Shown here: piece after piece, positions 9,403-18,196 of the stretch
Position numbering within the stretch: the first letter of the stretch is position 1
Layout of the letters: every line of letters begins with the position of its first letter
Source of the DNA: Salinicola halophyticus
GTDB lineage: Bacteria; Pseudomonadota; Gammaproteobacteria; Pseudomonadales; Halomonadaceae
Direction: 5' to 3'
Length of the DNA: 64,000 nt
Assembly (NCBI RefSeq): GCF_003206695.1
Contig: NZ_PZJN01000002.1
Span: 9,400 to 73,399, forward strand
The notes under the pieces: model-generated
What the model was told of the DNA's origin: nothing
Databases searched by the model: none
Seen by the model: the letters and a program-made list of their open reading frames with translations, nothing else
Position numbers and translations under genes: made by a program

Positions 9403-11633
9403 ACGATTTGACCCAATCCGCATTCAACAAGCCGCGCGTGGTCGGCCAGCGAACGCCGCGCATCGACGGTGAGTTCAAGTTGACCGGCCGCGCCGGCTAC
9501 ACCGGCGAACTGCTGGCCGAGGGCATGCTCTACGGCTATCCGGTGCCGGCGACGATCGCCAACGGCGTGCTCGAATCGCTCGAACTCGATGACGCCCTGG
9601 CCATGCCGGGCGTGGTCGATATTCTTCACCACGGTCACTTCGAGCACTTGCACCGCTCGCCCAACTCCATGGCCCATGGCGATATGGTCAGCGAAGTGCG
9701 CCTGCCGTTCGAGGACGAGCGCATCTACTATCACGGCCAGTACGTGGCGCTCGTGGTGGCGGAAACCTTCGAGCAGGCACGGGCTGCCGCTTATCGTGTC
9801 ATCGCCCGGTACAAGGAAGAGGACGGTGCCGCCATCGGGCTCCTGCACACCGACGCCCAGGGCGAACTCCAGGAGAGCGCGGGCACGTCCCGCGGTGACC
9901 CCGAGGCGGCGTTCGGGGGTGCCGAGGTGAAGATCGACTCGACCTATCAGATCGCGGCCGAAAGCCATCTGCAGATGGAGATGCACGCGACGCTCGCCGA
10001 GTGGCGCGACGACGGCAAGCGCCTGGTGGTGCACGAATCGACCCAGGGCGTCTTCTTCCAGCGCAATGCCATGGCGCGCATCTTCGGGCTCGCCCAGGAA
10101 AATCTCGAGGTCATCTCGCACTATATCGGCTCGGGCTTCGGCAACAAGCTGTTCATGTGGCCCCATGCCGTGGCGACCGCCGTGGCGGCGCGCATGGCCG
10201 GCCGGCCGGTCAAGGTGGTACTGCCGCGCCAGCAGGACATGACCGGTGGCGGCAATCGTCCCGCGTCGCGCCAGCGCGTTCGCCTGGGCGCCGATCGCAG
10301 CGGCAAGCTGACCTCGGTGATACACGACAGCACCACCGAGACATCGTTGGTGCATCAGTACGTCGATGCCTGCGGCAGTGCCACGCCGAGCTTCTACGCC
10401 TGCGACAACGTCTCGACCAGCCAGCGCGTGCTCGAAGTGAATCACGGCACGCCCTGCCCGATGCGCGCACCCGGTGAAGTCTCGGGTATCTTCGCGCTGG
10501 AAACGGCGATGGACGAACTGGCCGTCGAGCTGGGCATGGACCCGGTCGAGCTGCGCCAGAAGAACAACGCCGAGCAGGACCCGGCCAGCGGCTTGCCGTG
10601 GTCGAGCAAGCATCTCGACGAGTGCCTCACCAGTGCCGCCCGTCGGTTCGGCTGGGACAAACGCAATCCGGCCGTCGGCTCGATGCGCGACGGTGACGAG
10701 ATCGTCGGCTACGGCATGGCGTCGTGCACCTGGTCCGCCGGGCGTCAGCCCTGCGAAGCGCGGGTCGAACTGCGCGCCGACGGCTCGCTGTTCGCCGCCT
10801 GCGGCACCCAGGATATCGGTACCGGCACCTATACCATCGTGGCGCAGGCCGTCGCCGAGCTGACCGGTGCGGATCTCTCGCGTATCGAGGTCAAGCTGGG
10901 CGAGACCAGCCTCCCGGCCGGACCGCTCTCGGGCGGCTCCATGGCGACAGCCACGGTGCTGCCGGCCGTGGCCGCCGCGGTGCGCGACGCGCTGGATGCG
11001 ATCAAGGAAGTGGCGACCGGTAGCGGCGGCGCTTTCGAAGGCAGCGATGCCGATTCGCTCGAGGCGGAGCAGGGCGGTCTTACCGATGGCAAGCGACGCG
11101 TGAGCTTCGAGGAGATTCTCGAGACCGGCAAGCTCTCCAGCGTCAACGGCAAGGGGAGCGCGGCGCCGGGGGACGAACGAAGCGAGTACAGCTTCCGCTC
11201 GTTCGGCGCGCATTTCGTCGAGATCCGGATCGATCCCGACATCTCGCGCGTGCGCGTGGCCCGGGTCGTCTCCACCATCGACATCGGCCGGGCGATCAAT
11301 CCGCCGACGGCGCGCAATCAGGTCGAAGGCGGCATCGTCATGGGGCTCGGCATGGGGCTTCTCGAAAAGCTCGACTACGACCCGCGTGACGCCCGGCTGA
11401 TCAATGCCAACGTGGCCGACTACATCGTGCCGACGCATGCCGATGCGCCGGACATCGATGTCGAGCTGCTCGACTACCCGGACTTCAAGCACAACGAATT
11501 CGGGGGCCGGGGTGTCGGCGAGATCGGTCTTACCGGGGTGGCACCAGCGATCGCCAATGCGATCTATCACGCCACCGGCAAACGCTATCGGGACCTGCCG
11601 ATCACGATAGAAGCGCTACTGGCTGCGTCCTAG
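9399..11633 (+). CDS. PaoC-type molybdenum-binding catalytic subunit, second copy
   Basis: This 744-residue catalytic subunit is collinear with the first PaoC. It has the RTPRIDGEFKLTG N-terminal pattern, GSGFGNKLFMWPHAVATA, CPMRAPGEVSG, the identical TQDIGTGTYTIVAQAV cofactor loop and the catalytic glutamate in GVGEIGLTG near residue 708. It ends overlapping the 3' end of the convergent TetR gene by four bases (11630-11633), leaving no room for a separate terminator. The two PaoC copies diverge most in the N-terminal and substrate-channel regions, so different substrates are plausible, though untested. Confidence 0.91.
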   Translation: MNDLTQSAFNKPRVVGQRTPRIDGEFKLTGRAGYTGELLAEGMLYGYPVPATIANGVLESLELDDALAMPGVVDILHHGHFEHLHRSPNSMAHGDMVSEVRLPFEDERIYYHGQYVALVVAETFEQARAAAYRVIARYKEEDGAAIGLLHTDAQGELQESAGTSRGDPEAAFGGAEVKIDSTYQIAAESHLQMEMHATLAEWRDDGKRLVVHESTQGVFFQRNAMARIFGLAQENLEVISHYIGSGFGNKLFMWPHAVATAVAARMAGRPVKVVLPRQQDMTGGGNRPASRQRVRLGADRSGKLTSVIHDSTTETSLVHQYVDACGSATPSFYACDNVSTSQRVLEVNHGTPCPMRAPGEVSGIFALETAMDELAVELGMDPVELRQKNNAEQDPASGLPWSSKHLDECLTSAARRFGWDKRNPAVGSMRDGDEIVGYGMASCTWSAGRQPCEARVELRADGSLFAACGTQDIGTGTYTIVAQAVAELTGADLSRIEVKLGETSLPAGPLSGGSMATATVLPAVAAAVRDALDAIKEVATGSGGAFEGSDADSLEAEQGGLTDGKRRVSFEEILETGKLSSVNGKGSAAPGDERSEYSFRSFGAHFVEIRIDPDISRVRVARVVSTIDIGRAINPPTARNQVEGGIVMGLGMGLLEKLDYDPRDARLINANVADYIVPTHADAPDIDVELLDYPDFKHNEFGGRGVGEIGLTGVAPAIANAIYHATGKRYRDLPITIEALLAAS

Positions 11634-12274
11634 CGGCGAGTGTCGCCTGTTCCGTTCAGGAACAGCTCGACGCAGCGTTTGACCCGGTTTTCGATCGCCG
11701 TCCGTGAGGGCGGCGATTCCAGTTGCAGAACCCGGATCAGATGCCATTCGCCCAGCAGCATGCCGAGAAAGATCCCGGCGAGTTCGACGCTGTCGCACGC
11801 CGGCAGCAGCTGCCGTTGCACCCGGCGCTCGAGGTAGTCCGCCAGCGCGTGTCGAACGCGCCCCGGCCCGCCGTCGAAGAACAGCCGCGCCAGCAACGGC
11901 TGGCGCGGGCTTTCGGCGACGACCTCGCGATAGATGCCCAGGGTTTCCTCGTCCATTATTTTGACCAGCAGATCGATGCCGAGACGTTCCAGCGCGACCT
12001 GGATCGGCAGCTCGTCGATGCCGTCGGCCGTCAGCGTGTCGTAGATATGATGGGAGCGTCGTTCGATCATCGCCTGGAACAGGCCTTCCTTGCTGCCGAA
12101 GTGCCGATAGAGCGTCGTCAGCGAGCCCCCGGCGTGGGCCACGATATCGTTGACGCTGACCTGGCCGTAGCCGCGTTCGAGAAATAGCCGCTGTGCGGCA
12201 TCGAGCAGTGCGTCCCGGCGCTGGCGGCCGCGTTCGGTCGTTGGCGGTGAATCCTTGGGAGATGTCGATGACAT
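11630..12274 (-). CDS. TetR/AcrR family transcriptional regulator of the adjacent efflux operon
   Basis: The 214-residue protein has an N-terminal helix-turn-helix (RRDALLDAAQRLFLERGYGQ ... LTTLYRHFGSKEGLF, about residues 19-67) and a TetR C-terminal ligand domain. It is divergent from the EmrAB-type genes, and a perfect palindrome at 12336-12352 lies between them. This is the classic layout of a self-regulated repressor controlling a pump. Its 3' end overlaps paoC2, but convergent orientation argues against control of that operon. The inducer is unknown. Confidence 0.88.
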   Translation of the reverse strand: MSSTSPKDSPPTTERGRQRRDALLDAAQRLFLERGYGQVSVNDIVAHAGGSLTTLYRHFGSKEGLFQAMIERRSHHIYDTLTADGIDELPIQVALERLGIDLLVKIMDEETLGIYREVVAESPRQPLLARLFFDGGPGRVRHALADYLERRVQRQLLPACDSVELAGIFLGMLLGEWHLIRVLQLESPPSRTAIENRVKRCVELFLNGTGDTRR

Positions 12275-12335
12275 GGCGCTTCCTCGTGCCGGCCCGGCCG
12301 GTTTTTTCTGATACGCGATGGCGTTTTTTAAAAGA

Positions 12336-12352
12336 TAGTGTAGTCTACACTA
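12336..12352. promoter_or_regulatory. Candidate TetR operator, perfect 17-bp palindrome
   Basis: TAGTGTAG-T-CTACACTA is an inverted repeat with 8-bp arms and a single central base. It lies 61 bases upstream of the TetR start and 43 bases upstream of emrA. It contains TACACT, a plausible -10 for the efflux operon, and TAGACT/TACACT on the other strand, so binding would block both promoters. Confidence 0.75.
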
Positions 12353-12395
12353 CACATTGAGTGAGCGTGCGCCACTGGCATGAAAAAGGCTCTGC

Positions 12396-13505
12396 ATGAA
12401 GATCAAGAAGAAAATCTATTCGGCGGTGATCGTTCTGGTGGTGCTGGTAGTGGCGCTGGTTCTCGTGTGGCGTTGGTGGCACACGGGGCGCTATTTCGTC
12501 GAGACGGACAACGCCTACGTGCATACCGACGCCGTGGCGGTGCGGGCCGAAGTCAGCGCGCGAGTGATGGAAGTGGCGGTGGACGACAACGAGCGCGTCG
12601 AACGAGGCGATCTGCTGGTCCGGCTCGACGACCGCGATACCCGCAGCCAGCTGGCGCAATCCCAGGCGCAGCTGGCCGTCAGCACTGCCAACGTGACCCA
12701 GGCCGAGCGTCAGGTCGATCTCGACCAGGCCAGCATCGACGAAGCCCAGGCGCAGGTGACGGCGGCACAGTCGGACGTGTCCCAGGCGCAACAGCATCTC
12801 CAGCGCTCGCAGTCGCTGGCGGCGAACAATTACGCCTCGCGCCAGCAGCTGCAGGACGATCAGGCCTCGCTGCGAGTCGCCCAGGCGACGTTGGCGGCGC
12901 GTCAGGCTAGTGTCGAATCGGCGAAACGCCGGCTGTCCGCCGATCGGGCGTCGATCGACAGCGCCAAGGCCAACCGCGATGCCGCCCAGGCCGATATCGA
13001 TTACGCCCAGAGCCAGCTGGACAAGACCCGTATCGTCGCCAGACGCGATGGCGTGATCGGGAATCTGAGCGTCGAGCCCGGCGATCTGGCCCAGCCGTCG
13101 CTGACGCTGATGCAGCTGGTTCCGGTACAGACCGCGTACGTGGTCGGCAACTACAAGGAAACCCAGATCGGGCGGATGCGCGTCGGTCAGCCGGTGTCGC
13201 TGGAGGTGGATGCCTACCCGGATATCGAGTTCAAGGGCAAGGTCGACAGCGTGGCACCGGCCACCGGCACCCAGTTCAGCCTGCTGCCGCAGGACAACGC
13301 CACCGGCAACTTCAACAAGATCGTCCAGCGCGTGCCGGTCAAGATTCGCGTCACGGAGCCCAAGGATCAGCTATGGCGGCTGCAGTCCGGCCTGTCGGTG
13401 GTGCCCTCGGTGGATACCCGCAGCGTCGACGGCCAGGCGATCTACTTTGACCCCGGCCCGCATCTCGACGACGGTTCGGACCGCGCCGTCGACGATAAGT
13501 CGTGA
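12396..13505 (+). CDS. EmrA/HlyD family membrane fusion protein
   Basis: The 369-residue periplasmic adaptor of a tripartite drug exporter has one N-terminal membrane anchor (residues 8-26) followed by a split lipoyl domain (ETDNAYVHTDAVAV and later VARRDGVIGNLSVEPGD). Between them is a long Gln/Ala/Ser-rich helical hairpin of about 130 residues, with the beta-barrel domain after. The layout matches EmrA of the EmrAB-TolC system. It is followed 92 bases later by the matching permease. No outer-membrane factor gene is present, so a TolC encoded elsewhere is presumed. Confidence 0.9.
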   Translation: MKIKKKIYSAVIVLVVLVVALVLVWRWWHTGRYFVETDNAYVHTDAVAVRAEVSARVMEVAVDDNERVERGDLLVRLDDRDTRSQLAQSQAQLAVSTANVTQAERQVDLDQASIDEAQAQVTAAQSDVSQAQQHLQRSQSLAANNYASRQQLQDDQASLRVAQATLAARQASVESAKRRLSADRASIDSAKANRDAAQADIDYAQSQLDKTRIVARRDGVIGNLSVEPGDLAQPSLTLMQLVPVQTAYVVGNYKETQIGRMRVGQPVSLEVDAYPDIEFKGKVDSVAPATGTQFSLLPQDNATGNFNKIVQRVPVKIRVTEPKDQLWRLQSGLSVVPSVDTRSVDGQAIYFDPGPHLDDGSDRAVDDKS

Positions 13506-13523
13506 ATCAGCGCCGTGTGTGTC

Positions 13524-13613
13524 GATCATGCCTATCGTTCATGAGTGTTGTCGCGAATGTCTGTCATGAAAATGTCTGCCGTGAGTATCGTTCATGAGTG
13601 TCGGTCATGAGTG
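13524..13613. repeat. Degenerate short repeats between emrA- and emrB-type genes
   Basis: The gap is built from variants of TCGTTCATGAGTG / TCTGTCATGAAAATG spaced about 13-16 bases apart. The clearest pair is TATCGTTCATGAGTG at 13533-13547 and again at 13586-13600. The last variants supply the candidate start codons of the permease gene. Confidence 0.5.
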
Positions 13614-15157
13614 AAGTGGCACCGCCTTCGGGGGGTGGTCCGCAGGAGATGCCCTCCTGGCATTACCGCTTCGGTTTCATCGCGGCGGTGTTCGGCATGT
13701 TCATGGCGATCCTGGATATCCAGATCGTCGCCAGCTCGCTGAACGAGATCCAGGCCGGCGTCTCGGCCAGCAGCGACGAAATTTCCTGGATCCAGACCTC
13801 CTACCTGGTGGCGGAGATCATCATGATCCCGCTCTCCGGCGTGCTGACGCGTTGGCTTTCGACCCGTGTCGCCTTCGTCGTTTCCTGTGCCGGCTTCACC
13901 CTGGCGAGTCTCGGCTGCGCGCTGGCCTCCAGCATCGAACAGCTGATCGTGCTGCGCGCCATCCAGGGCTTCATGGGTGGCGCGATGATCCCGATCACCC
14001 AGGCGGTCAGCTTCACGCTGTTCCCGCGCCGGGCGATGGGCGCGGTCCAGGGCGTGATCGGCATGGTGGTGACCATGGCACCGTCGATCGGCCCCACTGT
14101 GGGCGGCTATGTCACTGAGCTGTTCAGCTGGCATTGGCTGTTTCTGGCCAACGTCATCCCCGGCATCTGCGTCACGCTGGCCGCATGGCGCTTCCTCGAT
14201 ATCGACGAGGGCGACAAGAGCGTTGCCAAGCGCCTCGATTTCCGCGGTCTGTTTTTGATTGCACTGTTTCTCGGCAGTCTGGAGTTCGTGCTCGAGGAAG
14301 GCCCCGGCGACGATTGGTTCGCAAGCCAGTTGATCGTGTGGATGACGCTACTCTGCGCGGCTTCCTGCATCGGCTTCTTCTGGCGCGTGTTCACTTATGC
14401 GCACCCGATCGTTGATCTACGCGCCTTCCGCAACATCAATTTCTCGATCGGCACCGGCCTGGTGTTCGTGGTCGGGATCGCGATGTACGGACTGGTCTAT
14501 CTGATGCCGCTGTTCCTGGGCAACGTTCGCGGTTACTCGAGCCTGCAGATCGGCGAGGTGATGTTCGTCACCGGGGTGGCGATGTTCTTTACCGCGCCGA
14601 TCGTGGGGCGGCTGACCAACTCGGTCGACCTGCGCGTGCTGCTGTTCTTCGGCCTGACGCTGATCGGTATCGGCACGGCGATGAACAACAATCTGACCAG
14701 CGAGTCGGGTTTCTGGCAGTTCTTCTGGCCGCAGATCGTGCGCGGCATCGGCATGATCATGTGCATCATCCCCGCCTCTCGCATTGCCCTGGGCACGCTG
14801 CCGCCGCAGGAGCTGGGCAACGCGGCGGGGCTCTTCAGCGTGATGCGCAACCTCGGCGGCGCGGTGGGGCTGGCGATGCTCGATACCGTGCGCGACTGGC
14901 GCGAGGACTATCACTGGAACCAACTGATACCCGCGCTCGACCAGGGTCGCCTCGCGGTGCAGCAGCAGATCGACAACTATCAGGCGATGCTGATCGGCCA
15001 CGTCGCTGACCCTTACCACAGCGCGGTGGCGCTGCTCGGCCAGCGCTTCGGCGTTCAGGCCCAGGTGCTCGCCTACAACGACATCTTCCTGTGGCTCGGC
15101 TGCATCTATCTGCTCTGCGTGCCGCTGGTGTTCCTGCTCAAGAAGATCGAGCATTAG
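13607..15157 (+). CDS. EmrB-type DHA2 family multidrug exporter (MFS)
   Basis: This 516-residue major facilitator protein has 14 predicted membrane segments. Visible hallmarks are the motif D1-like LDIQIVASSLNEIQ in helix 1, the WIQTSYLVAEIIMIPLSG segment and the GFMGGAMIPITQA motif. It should export hydrophobic drugs or metabolites by proton antiport with the adaptor upstream. I used ATG at 13607; a GTG at 13598 in the same frame is possible, and neither has a good ribosome-binding site because the region consists of repeats. Confidence 0.9.
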   Translation: MSEVAPPSGGGPQEMPSWHYRFGFIAAVFGMFMAILDIQIVASSLNEIQAGVSASSDEISWIQTSYLVAEIIMIPLSGVLTRWLSTRVAFVVSCAGFTLASLGCALASSIEQLIVLRAIQGFMGGAMIPITQAVSFTLFPRRAMGAVQGVIGMVVTMAPSIGPTVGGYVTELFSWHWLFLANVIPGICVTLAAWRFLDIDEGDKSVAKRLDFRGLFLIALFLGSLEFVLEEGPGDDWFASQLIVWMTLLCAASCIGFFWRVFTYAHPIVDLRAFRNINFSIGTGLVFVVGIAMYGLVYLMPLFLGNVRGYSSLQIGEVMFVTGVAMFFTAPIVGRLTNSVDLRVLLFFGLTLIGIGTAMNNNLTSESGFWQFFWPQIVRGIGMIMCIIPASRIALGTLPPQELGNAAGLFSVMRNLGGAVGLAMLDTVRDWREDYHWNQLIPALDQGRLAVQQQIDNYQAMLIGHVADPYHSAVALLGQRFGVQAQVLAYNDIFLWLGCIYLLCVPLVFLLKKIEH

Positions 15158-15262
15158 AGGCGCCCCCTGCATTTCCTCTCGCGGTCCTGTCGGCTGGTAA
15201 GGCTTAGGCGCCAATGATTCAATGGCGTCATCTTCCGCTCGACGACCCTCAGGATCCTCACG

Positions 15263-15676
15263 ATGCCTTCGCCCCAATCTTCCAAACCCGGCGCCGACGA
15301 ACCCACCCGTACCGTAATGCGCCTGATCGGCAGTTTCGCCGCGCCGGTAGTGATCTATCTGGTGGCCTGGGAGCTGGTGGCGCGGCTGATTCTGCCTGGC
15401 GTGGCGGCCAGCGGGCGCGAGTTCGTGATCAATCTGTTCAGCGTGCTGATTCCGTTCGCGGGCGTAATGGTCAGCGTCTATCTCGCCGGCATCAAGGCCG
15501 GTCGGCTGATGGGCGGCGGCGTGATGGCGGTGTTCTTCCTCTATCTTTATGTCTCCTCCGGCGTCGCGTTCAGCTGGCTGCCGGTGGCGTTGACGCTGGG
15601 CGGAATTGCGCTGGCGGTGGTCGTCGCACGCTACTGCCCGACGATGAAACCCGATCTCGGCGGCGCTTTCGGCTAG
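15263..15676 (+). CDS. Small inner-membrane protein of unknown function
   Basis: This 137-residue protein has a polar N-terminal tail and four hydrophobic segments (about residues 24-46, 54-76, 84-101 and 104-122). AGGATCCTCACG precedes the ATG, giving a usable ribosome-binding site. The gene lies 10 bases before tmcA and may be cotranscribed with it. I recognise no family and no catalytic or metal-binding motif. Codon use is normal for the window, so it is probably an established gene. Confidence 0.7.
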   Translation: MPSPQSSKPGADEPTRTVMRLIGSFAAPVVIYLVAWELVARLILPGVAASGREFVINLFSVLIPFAGVMVSVYLAGIKAGRLMGGGVMAVFFLYLYVSSGVAFSWLPVALTLGGIALAVVVARYCPTMKPDLGGAFG

Positions 15677-15686
15677 GTCGCCCTCC

Positions 15687-18080
15687 ATGTCGACGCCGAT
15701 TTCCGTTCCAACGCCGCAGGCGGACTCTGCACTCACCCAGTGGCTGGCGGATCGCCGCGATGGCCTGAGCCGACGGCGCTGGCGCGGCGTGCTGTGGATT
15801 GCCGACGACGCTTCGAATGCAGTCCGCAAGGCGATGGCCTGGATCGCATCGGCCGATTGGCAATCGCCGCTATGGATCGGCCCCGAGCTGCCGGAGTTGC
15901 CGAAAAGCCTGGCGCGATTGAGTGCTTCCCGCGCCCGCAGCCAACTGGGCAGCGAGCACGATCTGGTGGTGTTCGATGCGGTTTCCGCACAATCCGGGTT
16001 CGATCCGGACGCCTTCGGGGCCATCAGCGGCACCGTCCTGGCCGGGGGCTGGCTGGTGCTGCTGACGCCGAAGCACTGGCAGCAGCCTACCGGCGCAAAC
16101 TGGCTGCCGGACGCCGACTATCGACGGATGGCGCACTGGCCCCACGATGCAGCAACCCTGTCGACGCACTACCTGCAGCGCCTCGCCGGCAGGCTTCGAG
16201 ACAGCGCCGATCTGGCGGTGTGGCCGCCTGATACCGCGTTGCCGCTTTCGTCTTCAGCGGTCTTCTCCGATTCAGAGTTCGAACCGGACTCTCGCATCGA
16301 TGAGCGCGTCGACGACCGCGACTGTTTGACTCGGGATCAGGCAGCGGCGGTGTCGCGGCTGACGCGGATGCGCCGCCGCCGCCCGGTGGTGCTGATCGCC
16401 GACCGTGGCCGCGGCAAGAGTGCCGCGCTGGGCATCGCAGCGGCGCGCCGCCTGATGCAAGGCGAGCGTCGACTGTGGATCACGGCGTCGAGTGTCGTTG
16501 CAGTCGAGGCCGTGTTCGAGCGGCTGGCGCAACTGTTGCCAGACGGCCGCCGCGAATCGAACCGTTTCGAGGTCACCTTGGATGGCCGCGACTGCTGCGT
16601 GGAGTGGCTGCCCCCTGAGCAGGTAACGGCAGCGCTGGCGGCGGCCGATATCGATGCGCAATCTCCGCCGACGTTGTTCGTCGACGAGGCGGCAGCGATT
16701 CCCGCCGCGCGGCTGATCGCCTGGTTGCGCCGCTTTCCGCGCATCGCCTTCGCCACGACCGTGCACGGCTACGAAGGAACCGGGCGCGGGTTCGAGGTGC
16801 GACTGCGCGATGCGCTGGATCGGCTGACGCCGGAGTGGAAGCGGCTGACGCTGCAGACACCGATCCGCTGGAATGCTGGCGATCCGTTGGAAACGCTGAC
16901 TCGCGATCTGCTGTGTCTGGATGCCGAGATCGCCTCGGACGATTCCGTTTCGAACGCCATGCGCGCATCGGTCAGCTATGAATGGCTGGACCGAGCATCG
17001 CTGGCTCGGGACGAGGCCTTGTTGAACCCGGTCTTCGGGCTGCTGGTGCAGGCCCACTATCGCACCTCGCCCAGCGATCTGCGTCAGCTGTTGGATGGGC
17101 CCGATGTTCAACTGCTGGCGGTTTTTGCCGGCGAGGCCGGGGAAAAGCACGTGGTGGGGCTGTGCGTGGTGCAGCAGGAGGGCGGCTTCGACGCCGAACT
17201 GGCCAATGCCATCTATCATGGGCAACGGCGCCCGCGGGGTCATCTGCTGGCACAGTCGCTGGCCACCCACGGCGGTTTCGAGGCCGCCGCGCTCGCGCGT
17301 TGGTGGCGCATCATGCGCATTGCCGTGCATCCCGCGGTCCGACGTCGAGGGCTGGGTGCGGCAATGATCGAACAGGTTGCGAGCGCGGTACGGGGTCATG
17401 GCCTCGATCGCCTGGGTGTGAGCTTCGGCGCCGAGCCGGCGCTGATTCATTTCTGGCGTCAGCAAGGTTTCAGCACGTTGAGAATCGGGCTGACGCGGGA
17501 GGCCTCCAGCGGCGAACCGGCGCAGATGATGGGCCGCGGGCTGACGCTCGACGCCGAACAGGCCACGGCTCGCATGAACGCGGACCACGTCTGCCAGTTG
17601 CCGGATCTGCTGGCCGATACGCTGCGTGACATCGAACCCCTCGTCGCGGCGGCCTGGCTGCATGAGGGAGCGGCGGCATCGCTGCCTGACGATCTGCCGG
17701 AACGAATCGCCTGGTTTGCCGCGGGCGGCGGCGAACTGGCGCTGGTGCGACCCTGGCTGCGGCTTGCCTGGCTCGTTTGGTGGCGGCAACAGCCACCGAC
17801 CAGCGTTCCGCAGACGCTCGAGTCCGATCGCGCGGGCGGTTTCTCGGCTGACGGGGGAGAGAACCCGGATCTAACGGAAGCGCCTCACGTGGCTGCCGCG
17901 GTAGCGGCGCTGTTCCAGTATCGGGACGGCGCACTGTCATCGCGGGGGCGGCGTGAGCAGCAGGGCGCGGCGCGCCGGCTGGCGGCGGCCCTGCTGGCAT
18001 GGATCGCCGAGAATGAGGGCGAAAAGCCCGGAAAGAGCGCCGGCCGGCCGGATATGGTCAAGCCGCAACTAGACGAGTAA
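15687..18080 (+). CDS. tmcA: tRNA(Met) cytidine acetyltransferase
   Basis: TmcA makes N4-acetylcytidine at the wobble base of elongator tRNA(Met), using acetyl-CoA and ATP or GTP. The 797-residue protein has the three expected parts: an N-terminal DUF1726-like domain, a RecD-like helicase domain with Walker A ADRGRGKSAALG (near 233-244) and Walker B LFVDEAAAIP, and a GNAT acetyltransferase domain with the VHPAVRRRGLGAAM acetyl-CoA loop. It is longer than the E. coli enzyme (671) because of a larger N-terminal region and a C-terminal tail rich in Ala and Arg. The initiating ATG lacks a strong ribosome-binding site. Confidence 0.93.
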   Translation: MSTPISVPTPQADSALTQWLADRRDGLSRRRWRGVLWIADDASNAVRKAMAWIASADWQSPLWIGPELPELPKSLARLSASRARSQLGSEHDLVVFDAVSAQSGFDPDAFGAISGTVLAGGWLVLLTPKHWQQPTGANWLPDADYRRMAHWPHDAATLSTHYLQRLAGRLRDSADLAVWPPDTALPLSSSAVFSDSEFEPDSRIDERVDDRDCLTRDQAAAVSRLTRMRRRRPVVLIADRGRGKSAALGIAAARRLMQGERRLWITASSVVAVEAVFERLAQLLPDGRRESNRFEVTLDGRDCCVEWLPPEQVTAALAAADIDAQSPPTLFVDEAAAIPAARLIAWLRRFPRIAFATTVHGYEGTGRGFEVRLRDALDRLTPEWKRLTLQTPIRWNAGDPLETLTRDLLCLDAEIASDDSVSNAMRASVSYEWLDRASLARDEALLNPVFGLLVQAHYRTSPSDLRQLLDGPDVQLLAVFAGEAGEKHVVGLCVVQQEGGFDAELANAIYHGQRRPRGHLLAQSLATHGGFEAAALARWWRIMRIAVHPAVRRRGLGAAMIEQVASAVRGHGLDRLGVSFGAEPALIHFWRQQGFSTLRIGLTREASSGEPAQMMGRGLTLDAEQATARMNADHVCQLPDLLADTLRDIEPLVAAAWLHEGAAASLPDDLPERIAWFAAGGGELALVRPWLRLAWLVWWRQQPPTSVPQTLESDRAGGFSADGGENPDLTEAPHVAAAVAALFQYRDGALSSRGRREQQGAARRLAAALLAWIAENEGEKPGKSAGRPDMVKPQLDE

Positions 18081-18196
18081 GGTGTTGGCACCTCAAAACG
18101 AGCCGCGGTTTGCGCCGCCGGCTCAGATTTCTTTCATCACTCTTTCGACACCCGTTGCGGCGAGCTGCTCGCCGCGCGACGAGGCTGGAATCGACC

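Noticed and set aside
9372-11570. A 732-codon open frame on the minus strand opposite the second paoC
   Set aside because: It mirrors a well-supported gene, its product has no recognisable motifs, and long antisense frames are common in GC-rich coding DNA.
14417-16033. A 538-codon minus-strand frame across emrB and the next two genes
   Set aside because: It covers three real genes in the opposite direction and has a low-complexity Gln/His-rich product.
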